Below, in pieces: positions 1-8,520 of a stretch of 20,762 nt of DNA. Both the position numbers and the translations under genes were made by a program. Within the stretch, counting starts at the first letter, position 1. The number at the start of each line of letters is the position of its first letter. A model generated the notes under the pieces. The model worked only from the letters and a program-made list of their open reading frames with translations, had not been told where the DNA came from and searched no databases. Source of the DNA: Haplomitrium mnioides (lineage: Eukaryota; Marchantiophyta; Haplomitriopsida; Calobryales); assembly GCA_049999725.1 (NCBI GenBank), contig JBNGIS010009056.1:1-20762 (forward strand), in the 5' to 3' direction.

Positions 1-310
1 TTGCTCGCCTTTGTGACGATCTTACCTCCTCCTGTCAGCTCCCGATCCTTGTTTCCCAGTTTTGTGGCCGCTGCAGGACCCCCGCGATCTGCCTTCCTTC
101 GGAGTGCCTTCGGGTGTCCTTGTGGTTGATCCCTGCTTCTTCCTCCTCCGCCATGGTCCTGTTTCCCTCCCAGGACTCATGCACCCTGCTCTTAATAGCT
201 GTTTGAGGTAATCAGCTGTTCCTGAGATGCCTTCACACTCGCAAAGGGACAATGTGGCCAGTGGTGCTTCTGATTTCGTGTGTTAAGCTTTACTGCTCCA
301 AATCACCGGC
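1..310. other. Left flank, no gene recognised
   Basis: This stretch is more GC-rich than the retroelement to its right. It holds one open minus-strand frame of 76 codons (22-252), rich in Arg, Gly and Lys, with no motif I recognise. Similarity to the integrase region of element A stops near 311, so this is taken as DNA outside that element. I see no promoter, RNA gene or repeat here. Confidence 0.5.
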
Positions 311-840
311 TGACAGTGGAGCATGTACTGCATCCACCATCAATGCTAAATGAATCTGCTTGTTGAGCTTGTCCACAAACACCACAATGGCAATAAATCC
401 TCCAAGTGTAGTTAGAAGTGAAGTGACAAGATCCAAACTTACATGTTCCAAACGAGCAGTAGAAATTGGTAGTGGTTGAAGAAGTCTTGCTGGTTTTTTA
501 TTGAAGCTTTGTTTTGTTGACAACTTTCACACGAATGAACAAAACCACGAACATCTTGAGCCAAGTTAGGCTACCACCAAGTATGCTAAAGCAACTCTAT
601 AGTTTTATCTACTCCAACATACCCAGAGATAGGAATGTCGTACGCTTTTTGTAAACAAGCCATTCGAAACGGATCATCATATCGAACATATATTTTATGG
701 TCTCGATTTAGAACACCATCTCGAATGGAAAGAGAATGATACTCACTATTGTTGACGACTAATCATATCCAAACAAGACCAAAAAAATCATCTTCTTGTA
801 GCTTTTGGTGATAACTCCACTAGTTGCTTCATCCAAATGC
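311..840 (-). mobile_element. Fragment C: 3' half of an old Ty3/Gypsy chromovirus (same element as fragment B)
   Basis: Read on the minus strand, this fragment starts at the target duplication and resumes the pol reading exactly where fragment B stops. The junction corresponds to the linker between RNase H and integrase, which encodes a peptide like LHLDEATSG; element A has the same peptide near 2640-2680. It then covers the integrase zinc-finger region and the start of the catalytic core. Homology to element A is lost near 311, so the rest of integrase, any chromodomain and the 3' LTR are missing. Together with B it is a single older element split by element A. That it is one element is inferred from the 5-bp duplication and the continuity of pol. 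Confidence 0.8.
311..840 (-). pseudogene. Partial integrase (zinc finger and start of catalytic core), fragment C
   Basis: Integrase would insert the element's cDNA into host DNA. The minus strand encodes a CESCQ motif near 525-545, the second half of the HHCC zinc finger. It is followed (290-523) by a stretch with PLPI, SLDLVTSL and VFVDKL, matching the start of the Ty3/Gypsy integrase core including its first catalytic Asp. The second Asp and the Glu are absent because the fragment ends near 311. Upstream, at 759-855, lies the RNase H-integrase linker. Stops and frame changes interrupt the fragment throughout, so it cannot make protein. Confidence 0.75.
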
Positions 841-845
841 AATAT
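841..845. repeat. Target-site duplication AATAT, left copy
   Basis: AATAT lies directly outside the TG of element A's left end. The same five bases sit outside its CA end at 5936-5940. Five-base duplications are typical of Ty3/Gypsy integration. Removing element A and one copy joins fragments B and C into continuous pol sequence. Confidence 0.9.
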
Positions 846-1191
846 TGTAAAAGAACTTAATAACCGACTTCCAAATAAGTAACACTTCAAGATAACTCTA
901 AAAGAGTTACACAACTCAAGGCCAATAAGCAAACCAAAGCCAAGATTGCTAGCCAAAGCCAAGCAACCAAAGAGCCAAACTAAATTGAGAGGAACTCCAG
1001 AACAAAGAGTGGGGCTAAGAAGCCCTTCTATTTATACAAGAGAAGAGGGTGTCATCCCTCTTTCTTCACTTACAAGTCACTTCTAATTTCAGCCCTTGAA
1101 GTGACTCTCTATCAAAAGTGACTCACTACCACTTCCTTCACTCCTCTCTATTTTCTTATAAACAACACAACCTTATGCTTGTACTATTATA
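846..1191 (-). repeat. 3' LTR of element A
   Basis: About 346 bp, aligned along its whole length with the other LTR at 5552-5935. It carries the TATA-like TATAAATA on the minus strand at 1029-1036. Its outer end is intact (TG on the plus strand). Its inner end reads TATAA where the other LTR reads TGTAA. It lacks about 38 bp present in the partner LTR; the missing segment lies between short TGACT direct repeats, suggesting deletion by slippage or recombination. By eye I count roughly 33 mismatches over the alignable part. Confidence 0.88.
1029..1036 (-). promoter_or_regulatory. TATA-like box in 3' LTR of element A
   Basis: TATAAATA on the minus strand lies within the conserved block GTATAAATAGAAGGG, identical in both LTRs of A. 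The B LTR has the same site with a TATATAAATA context. This is the probable RNA polymerase II core promoter of the family; it is inferred from sequence only. Confidence 0.6.
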
Positions 1192-1204
1192 TAATTCCTG
1201 CCTT

Positions 1205-1420
1205 CTAATCGATGACGTTCTCGTTATTACCACAACTTTCAAATATTTGAATAAACTCTTGAGCATTCTCAAGAGTTGAAGAAGGTTCCCAAGTAGCATC
1301 ATGAAGTGGATAACCTTTTCACAAAACCTTGTATTGAACTTGTAGATGTCGCCCTCGCTTGATAACTCTTTTTGCCAAAATGCGGTCCACTTCAAATTCT
1401 TCATGATCATAAAGAACAAT
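1205..1420 (-). pseudogene. Integrase-linked chromodomain of element A
   Basis: After the integrase C-terminus, the minus strand encodes an E-E-F-E-V-D-R-I-L start, then Q-V-Q-Y, then after a stop KGYPLHDATWEP (WEP at 1283-1291). The frame runs on to a terminal TAG at 1205-1207. This is the chromodomain layout of chromoviral integrases, which binds modified histones and steers integration. One in-frame TGA at 1319-1321 falls where the family has Trp (V-K-W-K-G-Y), so a single G-to-A change explains it. The rest of the domain is open. The 3' LTR follows almost immediately. Confidence 0.82.
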
Positions 1421-2660
1421 AGCCGAAGAAAGAAGTTGAACACAATTTGGAAAAGAAGATGAACTAGGAATAAAAGGCTTAAGTTTAGACACATGAAACA
1501 CAAGATGAATCTTCATATGAAGAGGAAGATCAAGTTTATAAGCAATGGGAGAAACAACCTCAAAAATAAAGAAAGGACCAATCCAAACGTAAGATAACTT
1601 ACGGACTTGAGTATCTAAAGACAATGGGAGATTGTGATTGGACAACATAACTTGGTCACCTACAACATAAGAGCAATTACAACGATAGCTATCGGCATAT
1701 TTTTTTGCCGATTTTGAGCAACAATAAGATAGTTGTGAGCATCTTGCAAAGAAGATGATAAACGACACAAAAAGGTAGAAATACTTGGAACATTAGAAGA
1801 ACAAGGAGAAAGCAAACCATCGGGAATAAGAGGATGCTGACTCGAATTAAGAAAGAAGGGAGAAAACCAAGTACTTGCTTGTTTGAAGTTGTTGTAGGCA
1901 AACTCCACAGTTAGTAAGAAACTATCCCAATCGGTGTGATGAACATTGATGAACGCGCAAAGCATATCCTTGACAATACGATTAGCATGCTCCATTTGCC
2001 CATCTATTTGCGGATGATAAGCAGTAGACATAGAAAGTTTGGCTTCTAAAAGTTTGAACAACTCTCGCCAAAACTTTTCAGTCAAACGCAGATCCCAATC
2101 AGATATTAACAACTTGGGCATTCCGTGATGGTGAAAAACAACATCAAAGTAAATTTTTGCTAATTGTGGAGCATTTGTTGTATCCACCGTTGGCATTAAA
2201 TGAATCTGCTTGCTGAGCTTGTCCACAAACACCATAATAGCGGTAAACCCACGAGGCGTAGTTGGAAGTGAAGTGACAAGATCCAAACTTGCATGTTTCC
2301 AACCAGTAGTAGGAATTGGTAATGGTTGAAAAGTCCCGCTGGTTTTTGATTTGAAGCTTTGTTTCGTTGACAACTTTCACATGAACAAACAAAACCACGA
2401 ACATCTCGAGCCAAGTTAGAGCACCACCAAGTGCGTTGAAGCAACTCTGTAGATAGGAAGGTCATGCGCTTCTTATAAACGAGCCATTCGAAACATATCA
2501 TCTTGTTGAATGTATATTTGATGGCCTCAATAGAGAATACCATCTTGAATGGAAAATGAATGACACTCACTATTCTGGATGGCCAATCGTGCTCGAATAA
2601 GACTAACGAAAACATCTTCTTGTAGTTTTTTACAATAACTCCCACTAGTTGCCTCATCTA
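1421..2660 (-). pseudogene. Integrase of element A (zinc finger, DD35E core, GPY/F module)
   Basis: The catalytic core lies in a 237-codon open frame at 1660-2373. Asp31 (in SLDLV), Asp92 (in ISDWD) and Glu128 (in DGQMEHANR) are all present, with the Asp92-Glu128 gap of 35 residues expected for DD35E. The zinc-finger half with CESCQ lies upstream around 2380-2410 in another frame. Downstream, a frameshift in a T-run near 1700 moves the reading to 1319-1768. There a VVGDQVMLS motif, a WIGPFFIFEVV (GPY/F) motif and FHVSKLKPF lead into the chromodomain. The core looks intact, but the frame changes prevent a full protein. Confidence 0.88.
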
Positions 2661-2689
2661 AATGTAAGATACTAATGTTGCTCACCTTT

Positions 2690-3184
2690 ATTGTATTCAT
2701 TCGATAATTCGGCCTTCGTGATAATGCATTAGGAATAGTGTGGAGCCTTTCTAGCTTGTACTCTAGGTTGATATCAAAGAGTTGCAATTGATCTTCCCAT
2801 CAATGATGATGACTTGTCATATTTTCCAAATGGATTGATTATAATAATGGCTTGTGATCTGTGCGCATAAGCACAGGTCTTCTCAAAAGATAGTGCCTCC
2901 ACATTTTGGTAGCATAAACCATTGCCAATTGCTCTCGATCCCTTGCAAAATAGTTACTTTCCGTCACATTCAACCAGCGTGACATGAAGGCAATTTGATG
3001 AAGCCCATCCTCAAACTCTCTTACTGCAAAACTGCTCCAATAGCAAAATTAGAAGCATCAAAATCAATTGTACAACGTGTTTTTGGATCATATGTCTGTA
3101 GAATAGGACAAGAGGAGACTGCATCCTTGAGCTGTTGAAATACTGCTTGCTCTTTGGCAGACCATTGAAACTTGACCTTCTTGC
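2690..3184 (-). pseudogene. RNase H of element A
   Basis: This is the domain that would degrade the RNA strand during reverse transcription. The minus strand encodes IDFDASNFAIGAVLQ near 3020-3070, holding the first catalytic Asp. Further down it encodes R-E-Q-L-A-M-V-Y-A, with the catalytic Glu, and R-T-D-H-K-P-L, with the next Asp. The end reads NALSRRPNYR, the usual RNase H tail. Several frame changes and stops separate these motifs. The linker to integrase (LHLDEATSG) follows. Confidence 0.82.
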
Positions 3185-4151
3185 TTAGTAGATCTGTAAG
3201 TGGTGCAACAATCTATACATAATAATGGATGAATCGTTGATAAAAGCTTGCCAATCCATTGAAGGCTCTAATGTCTTTTGCTTTTTTTGTGTTGGCCACT
3301 CAATAAAAGCCTTGATTTCCTCTTCTTCCATCTTTATACCATCTGCAGACACCTTGTGCACTAGGTAAGTAGCCTCTTGCTTCCAAAATTCGCACTTGGA
3401 TCTCTTGCAATAAAACTTCCAATTGCACAATCTTTGCAAAATTTCTTTGAGATGATTATGATGCTCAACTTCAATTTTGCTATAAAAAAGAATGTCATCT
3501 AAGAATACCAAAACTGACTTATCTAATAACCCATCAAAAAAATTGATGCATTTGATTTATAAATATGGCCAGAGCATTAGTGAGACCAAATATAAGAACC
3601 TTCCACTCAAAATGCCCATACTTTGTGTGAAAAGCTATCTTTGGCACATCACTTTGCTTGGCAGAAATTTGCCAATAACCACTTCAAAGATCCAGCTTGG
3701 AAAAGAACTGTGCACCACTTAATTGATCCAACAAATCATCAATACGCAATAAAAGATAGGCATTCTTTACTGTTTGCTTGTTCAAACCATAATAATCAGT
3801 ACAAAGACAAAATCCACCATCTTTCTTTGGTACAAAGAATGTCGGTGCTCTCCAAGGTGAAGTACTATGCTAAATGAAATCCTTCGCAAGAAGATCCGTC
3901 AAGGTCTTGCAAAGCTCTTCCAACTCTTGTGGCAATAACCGATATATAGATTGATTATACTGAGTACTTCCTAGTATCAGCTCAATCGGAAAGGGCATTC
4001 CATGATCATCTGGCAACCCTTTTGGCAAATCAAATAGAAACACATCTAAAAACTCCTTCAAAATATCATCAATCATTGAGGTTGGTTCAAATTTCCCTCC
4101 CTCCTTATTCAAGTCCACGATAGGCTCGATCCATACATCAAAAACATGCAA
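3185..4151 (-). pseudogene. Reverse transcriptase of element A
   Basis: RT would copy the element RNA into DNA. The minus strand reads FLDVFLFDLPKGLP and PQELEEL (3870-4151). It continues through [29 protein letters not shown], a stop, then SGYWQI. The catalytic FLDD (YxDD-type box) is at 3494-3505 inside VFLDDILFYS, followed by the thumb-like stretch HLKEILQRL and KCEFWKQEATYL. Frames change between these pieces, and stops fall at residues normally Arg or Trp. RT is clear by motif order but non-functional. Confidence 0.87.
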
Positions 4152-4640
4152 CTCTTTCTACATCAAAACATTATGTTGAACAGATTTGAGCCTCTTCACC
4201 AACGGTGTCGGATGCACCACAAGAAATTGTTTTCCTTGTAAAGTAACTTGAATTTGTCGTTTTGACTAATCTACTTGAGCAAAACGATCTTCAAGCCCCA
4301 AATAATATTATAGTGTACGGGTGCAATAACAAAATCCATAGATTCCTCATACTCTTTGCCAATTCTTAGAAGAAATAGCTTGTGTGAGTGGAATACCTCA
4401 TGTTTTTTTGCCATCAGCCATAGTCACAAAACTTTCTTTGATAGGCAAATTCGTAGCTTTGATTTTCTTTGCAAAACATAATGACTTAAAATTTTCAAAA
4501 CTTCTATGATCTACCAACATTCTACAAGAATGCTCATCAACCATACCATCTAGATAAAACAAGGTGCTTTTAATTCTTGTTGAGCTTTCATTCTACTGAA
4601 ACTAATCAAGCTCTCAGTAAACCGCTCAACTAACTTTACT
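4152..4640 (-). pseudogene. Degenerate aspartic protease region of element A
   Basis: This lies between the gag zinc knuckle and RT. The minus strand encodes L-V-D-H-R-S-F-E-N-F, where retropepsins of this class have L-V-D-S-G-A-x-x-N-F. The Asp codon (4509-4511) survives, but the following Ser-Gly is His-Arg (4503-4508), so the active-site triad is lost. A later V-T-M-A-D-G-K fits the flap region. Stops follow. The corresponding stretch is entirely deleted in fragment B. Confidence 0.65.
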
Positions 4641-4644
4641 GAGG

Positions 4645-5498
4645 TCAGTTATTTTCTCGATTTTCTTCTTCAACAGCTACCGCTTGAATAAGAGCATGTG
4701 GTCCACCTTGGTGACGTGGCCAATTTGCAATCATATGACCAAGTTGTCGACAATAAAAACATCCTCTACTTTGGCGTAGACGCTCACGCTCTACATCAGT
4801 GAGTGCCACTCTTTGCACCGCATCAATCTCCATAGATACAACCTCATTTGTTGGCACACGAACATTTGGTAGAGCTTGTTGTGGACGTAGCCTAGCTTCA
4901 GTGGTCGCTAGTAGCAAGTCGTATCATTACGCCATACATTTTGCTTCTTCTAGTTGAGAGGGGTCTCTCATTGTCACTTCTATTCTAGTACGAGGCTTCA
5001 ATCCTCAAACAAAGCGATCCAAAACTTCTCCCTTGTCCATATTAGGAATTTCCATAATGATATTCTGAAATTGCGCCTTACCGTACCAAGTTGCTTCAAT
5101 TTTGCCAAACGATCTCTTGGCACCTTTAGAGCATTTAGAACCCTAAATCTTAGATTCACCACTTCTTTAAACTCTTGCTAAGAAGCAATTGGAGTGACAA
5201 ATCCACATTGAACCTGCTCAATTTGATATCTCCACCAAGTTTTTTCCACTCCTTCCAATTGACTTGCAATAAATAGAATTCTTCGACCATCTTCTCATAT
5301 GTTAGTAGCCTCAAAATATTATTTGCAATGGAACAAGAAATTCTCAGATGTGCTAGGAATCATCTTCCCATTATATGCTTTTTGCTTGGGAAACCGCACA
5401 TGACTTTCTTCTTCTTGAAAAGATACCCTCTTCCTCATTTTCATTTGAGCTTCTAGAAAGCAAGAAAATTTTTCAATTTGTTGTTGTGTCACTTGCAT
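4645..5498 (-). pseudogene. Gag of element A
   Basis: Gag would form the particle that packages element RNA. A plausible start is the ATG at 5496-5498, 40 nt after the primer-binding site, opening a Gln-rich stretch with EEESHVRF. Broken capsid-like sequence follows, including KTWWRYQIEQ near 5230-5250. The nucleocapsid CCHC knuckle is at 4720-4761: CFYCRQLGHMIANW, in which the fourth ligand Cys is replaced by Trp, so zinc binding is probably lost. Stops and frameshifts fall between 4917 and 5319. Confidence 0.78.
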
Positions 5499-5538
5499 CC
5501 TCGCTTCTTGATTCTCTATTCCACCAAAAAGAACCGTA

Positions 5539-5550
5539 GCTCTGATACCA
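5539..5550 (-). other. Primer-binding site (initiator Met tRNA type), element A
   Basis: The minus strand reads TGGTATCAGAGC one base inside the 5' LTR. This is the standard plant retrotransposon primer-binding site, complementary to the 3' end of initiator methionine tRNA. It fixes the orientation and the inner boundary of the LTR. The homologous site in fragment B has decayed. Confidence 0.92.
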
Positions 5551-5551
5551 A

Positions 5552-5935
5552 TATACAAGAACTCAAAGATTGACTTCCAAATAAGTAACACTTCAAGATA
5601 ACTATAAAAGAGCTATACAAGTCAAGACCAGTAAGCAAACCAACGCCAAGAGTGCTAGCCAAAGCCAAGCAACCAAAGAGCCAAATTGAATTGAGAGGAA
5701 CTCCAGAATGAAGAGTGGGGCTAAGAAGCCCTTCTATTTATACAAGAGAAGAGGGTGTCATCCCTCTTTCCTTACTAACAAGTCACTTCTAATTTCAGCC
5801 CTTGAAGTGACTCTTTACCAAAATTGACTTCAAAGGCAAGTAATCTAATCTCAACCCCAAAATGACTCACTACCACTTCTTTCACTCCCCTCTGTTTTCT
5901 TTTAAATAGCACAACCTTATGCTTGCACTATTACA
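5552..5935 (-). repeat. 5' LTR of element A
   Basis: About 384 bp. The minus strand begins TGTAATAGTGC at 5935 and ends just before the primer-binding site. A TATA-like TATAAATA is at 5735-5742. It is longer than the partner LTR because it keeps about 38 bp (near 5830-5867) that the partner has lost. LTRs are identical at insertion, so the roughly 9-10% by-eye divergence implies an old insertion. Confidence 0.9.
5735..5742 (-). promoter_or_regulatory. TATA-like box in 5' LTR of element A
   Basis: TATAAATA on the minus strand is followed by GAAGGGCTTC, and the same block occurs in all three LTR copies in the window. It sits about 240 nt before the gag ATG, a sensible place for the genomic RNA promoter. 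Confidence 0.62.
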
Positions 5936-5940
5936 AATAT
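5936..5940. repeat. Target-site duplication AATAT, right copy
   Basis: This copy directly abuts the CA end of element A and matches 841-845 exactly. Beyond it, fragment B resumes in the RNase H-integrase linker. Confidence 0.9.
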
Positions 5941-5944
5941 AGTA

Positions 5945-6567
5945 ATGTTAGCCACTTCCATTGTATTTACTCAATGATCCGGCCTTTTTGACAATGCATC
6001 AAGAATGGTGTGGAATCTTCCAAGCTTGTACTCTAGCTTGATATCAAAGAGTTGCAATTGATACTCTCATCAGTGATGACGACTTGTCATATTTTCCGAA
6101 TGGATTACTTGAAACAATAGCCTGTGATCTATACATATAAGCACAAGGCTTCCTAAAAGATAGTGTCTCCATGCTTTGATAGCATAAACCATTGCCAATT
6201 GCTCTTGATCCCTTTTAGAGTAATTTCTCTATGTGGCATTTAATTAGCGTGACATGAAGGCAATTGGATGAAGTCAATCCTTAAACTGTTGCTGCAAAAC
6301 TACTCTAGTAACATCACTAAAAGCATCAAAATCAACTATACAACATGCATTTCGATCATATGGTTGTAGAATAGGACGAGAAGAGACTGCATCTTTGAGT
6401 TGTTGAAATGTCACTTGCTCTTTGGCGGTCTATTGAAACTTGACCTCTTTGCCTAGGAGATTTGTAAGTGGTGAAGCAATATGTGCATAATAATGGATGA
6501 ATCGTCGATGAAAGCTTGCCAATCCATTGAAGGCTCTAATGTACTTTGCGTTCTTTAGTATTGGCCA
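5945..6567 (-). pseudogene. RNase H of fragment B
   Basis: It is recognised by nucleotide similarity to 2690-3184 of element A rather than by open frames. Conserved blocks include the one around 6355-6440 (before the first catalytic Asp) and the end block near 5950-6060, encoding LQLFDIKLEYKL and a decayed NALSRRP tail. Frames are broken throughout. It ends exactly at the AATAT duplication. Confidence 0.7.
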
Positions 6568-7380
6568 CTATGTAATAGCCTTGATTTTCTCTTCTTCCAT
6601 TTTTATACCATATATAGACACTTTGTGCCCTAAGTAAGTAACCTCTTGCTTCCAAACTTCGCACTTGGATCTCTTGCAATAAAACTTACAATTACATAAT
6701 CTTTGCAAAACTTCTTTCAGATGATTGTGATGCTCAGCTTCAGTTTTGCTAAAAATAAGAATGTCATCCAAGAATACCAAAACCAACTTATCCAATAACC
6801 CATCAAAAGTTTGATGCATTTGATCCATAAGTATGGTCAAAGCATTCATGAGACCAAATGTAAGAACCTTCCACTCAAAATGTCTATACCTCATGCAAAA
6901 AGTGGTCTTCAACACATCACTTGGCTTGATAAGAATTTTCTATTAACCACTTCGAAGACCTAGCTTGGAAAATAACCGCGCACCATTCAATTGATCCAAA
7001 AAATCATCAATACAATGTAAGGGATAGGTATTATTTATAGCTTGCTTATTCAAACCGTGATAATCAGTACAAAGACAAAATACACCATCTTTCTTTGAAA
7101 AAAAAGAAAATCGATGCTTTCTAAGGCAAAGTACTATGCTGAATGAAATCCTTCTTAAGAAGATCTATCAAAGTCTTGTGAAGCTCTTCCAACTCTTGTG
7201 GCAATAACCTGTGTATAGGCCAATTATACGGAGTACTTTCTGGCATCAACTGAATCGGAAAAGGAATTGCAAGATTATCTGGTAACCCTTTTGGCAAATC
7301 ATACAGAAACACATCTGAAAACTCCTTCAAAATATCATCAATCATTGAGGTTAGTGCAAATTTCCCTCCTTCCTTGTTGA
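6568..7380 (-). pseudogene. Reverse transcriptase of fragment B
   Basis: The minus-strand start reads SMIDDILKEFSDVFLYDLPKGLP and PQELEEL (7121-7396). A broken middle follows, then an open frame at 6568-6915 with FEWKVLTFGLMNAL and VFLDDILIFSK; the FLDD catalytic box is at 6763-6774. The end HLKEVLQRL and CEVWKQEVTYLGHKV matches element A closely. The 5' end is fused to gag knuckle sequence by an internal deletion. Stops separate the N-terminal and catalytic parts. Confidence 0.85.
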
Positions 7381-8179
7381 CGTGGGCAATTTGCATTCAT
7401 GTGACCAAGTTTTCCACAACAAAAACATCCTCTACTTTGGCATATGCGCTCTTGCTCAACATCAATGAGTGCCACTCTTTGCGCTACATCAATCTCCATG
7501 GGTACAATTGTATTAGATGGCACATGAACATTTGGTAAAGCTTTTTGTAGTCATGACCTAACTTTGGTAGTTGCTAGCGATGAGTCGTATCATTCAGCCA
7601 TGCATATTGCTTCTTCTAGTTGACATGGGTCTCTAATTATTGCTTTTATTCTAGTGTAAGGCTTCAATCCTCAAACAAAACTATCTAAAACTTCTCCCTC
7701 ACCCATATTAGGAATTTGCATAATGATATTTTGAAATTGCGTGACATAGCTTCTTATTGTACCAAGTTGCTTCAATTCCTCCAAACGATCTCTTACTACC
7801 TTTTGAGCATTTAGAACCCTAAATCTTATAGTCATTGCTTCTTTGAACCCTAACTCTTGCCAAGCAGCAATTGGAGTAACTATTCCATGTTGAGCTTGCT
7901 CAATTTGATATCTCCACCAAGTTTTTGCCACTCCCTCCAATTGACTTGCAACAATAGGATTCTTCAGCCATACTCTCTTATATTGGTAGCCTCAAAATAT
8001 TATTTGCAATCGAAAAAAAAATTCTCAGATGCATTAGGAATTGTCTTCCCATCATATGCTTTTGGTTTGAGAAACCGCACATGACTTTCTTCTTCTTGAA
8101 AATGTGCCCTCTTCTCTATTTGCATTTGAACTTCTAGAAGATAAGAAAGTTGTTCAATTTGTTGTTGCATTGCTTGCAT
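7381..8179 (-). pseudogene. Gag of fragment B with an intact-looking CCHC knuckle
   Basis: It probably starts at the ATG at 8177-8179 (MQAMQQQIEQL), homologous to the gag start of element A. The open frame at 7671-7940 carries GVAKTWWRYQIEQA and ELKQLGTIRSYVTQFQ, a capsid-like region of Ty3/Gypsy gag. The nucleocapsid knuckle CFCCGKLGHMNANC (7386-7427) has all four zinc ligands, unlike element A. Immediately after it the sequence jumps into RT, so protease is deleted. Frameshifts occur around 7525-7670 and 7940-8000. Confidence 0.82.
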
Positions 8180-8219
8180 CCTCGCTTCTTGATTCTCTAT
8201 TCCACCTAAAAGAACCATG

Positions 8220-8231
8220 GTTTTGATATCA
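8220..8231 (-). other. Decayed primer-binding site of fragment B
   Basis: The minus strand reads TGATATCAAAAC where element A has TGGTATCAGAGC. All three differences are G-to-A transitions. Its position relative to the LTR and gag start is the same as in A. Confidence 0.7.
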
Positions 8232-8232
8232 A

Positions 8233-8520
8233 TGTAAAAAAACTCAAAGACCAACTTCCAAATAAGTAGCACTTCAAGATAGTTCTAATAGAGTTACACA
8301 ACTCAAGGCAAATAAGCAAACCAAAGCCAAGAGTGCTAGCCAAAGCCAAGCAACCAAAGAGCTTAACCAAATTGAGAGGAACACCATAATGAGTAGTGAG
8401 GTTAAGAAGCCCTTCTATTTATATAAGAGAAGAAGGTGTCATCCCTCTTTTTTCACTTTCAAGTCATTTCTTATTTCAACCTTAAAAGTGACTCTCTACT
8501 AAAAGTACTCTCTCTTCTTG
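8233..8520 (-). repeat. Partial 5' LTR of fragment B
   Basis: Homologous to the element A LTRs from the inner end outwards, including the TATA-like site on the minus strand at 8416-8423. Similarity fades near 8507-8520, before the TGTAATAG outer end, so the LTR is truncated or replaced. No second LTR of this element is in the window. Confidence 0.78.

Larger units (their letters stand above)
846..5935 (-). mobile_element. Element A: near full-length degenerate Ty3/Gypsy chromovirus
   Basis: About 5.1 kb, oriented on the minus strand. On the plus strand it begins TG (846) and ends CA (5935). It is flanked by LTRs (846-1191 and 5552-5935) and by the AATAT duplication. In minus-strand order it holds the 5' LTR, an initiator-Met primer-binding site, gag with a CCHC knuckle, protease, RT with FLDD, RNase H, DD35E integrase, a GPY/F module, a chromodomain and the 3' LTR. 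This domain order, with a chromodomain after integrase, places it in the chromovirus clade; I cannot assign the sub-lineage. Nonsense codons and frameshifts occur in every module. It inserted into an older relative (B and C). Confidence 0.93.
5941..8520 (-). mobile_element. Fragment B: 5' half of the older Ty3/Gypsy chromovirus
   Basis: On the minus strand this holds a partial 5' LTR (8233 to about 8520), a decayed primer-binding site, gag, a large internal deletion removing protease, then RT and RNase H. It stops at the RNase H-integrase linker, where element A is inserted. Integrase continues in fragment C (311-840). The nucleotide sequence is clearly related to element A along its length, so both belong to one family. 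The outer part of its LTR is missing or diverged past about 8510. It must predate element A. Confidence 0.88.
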
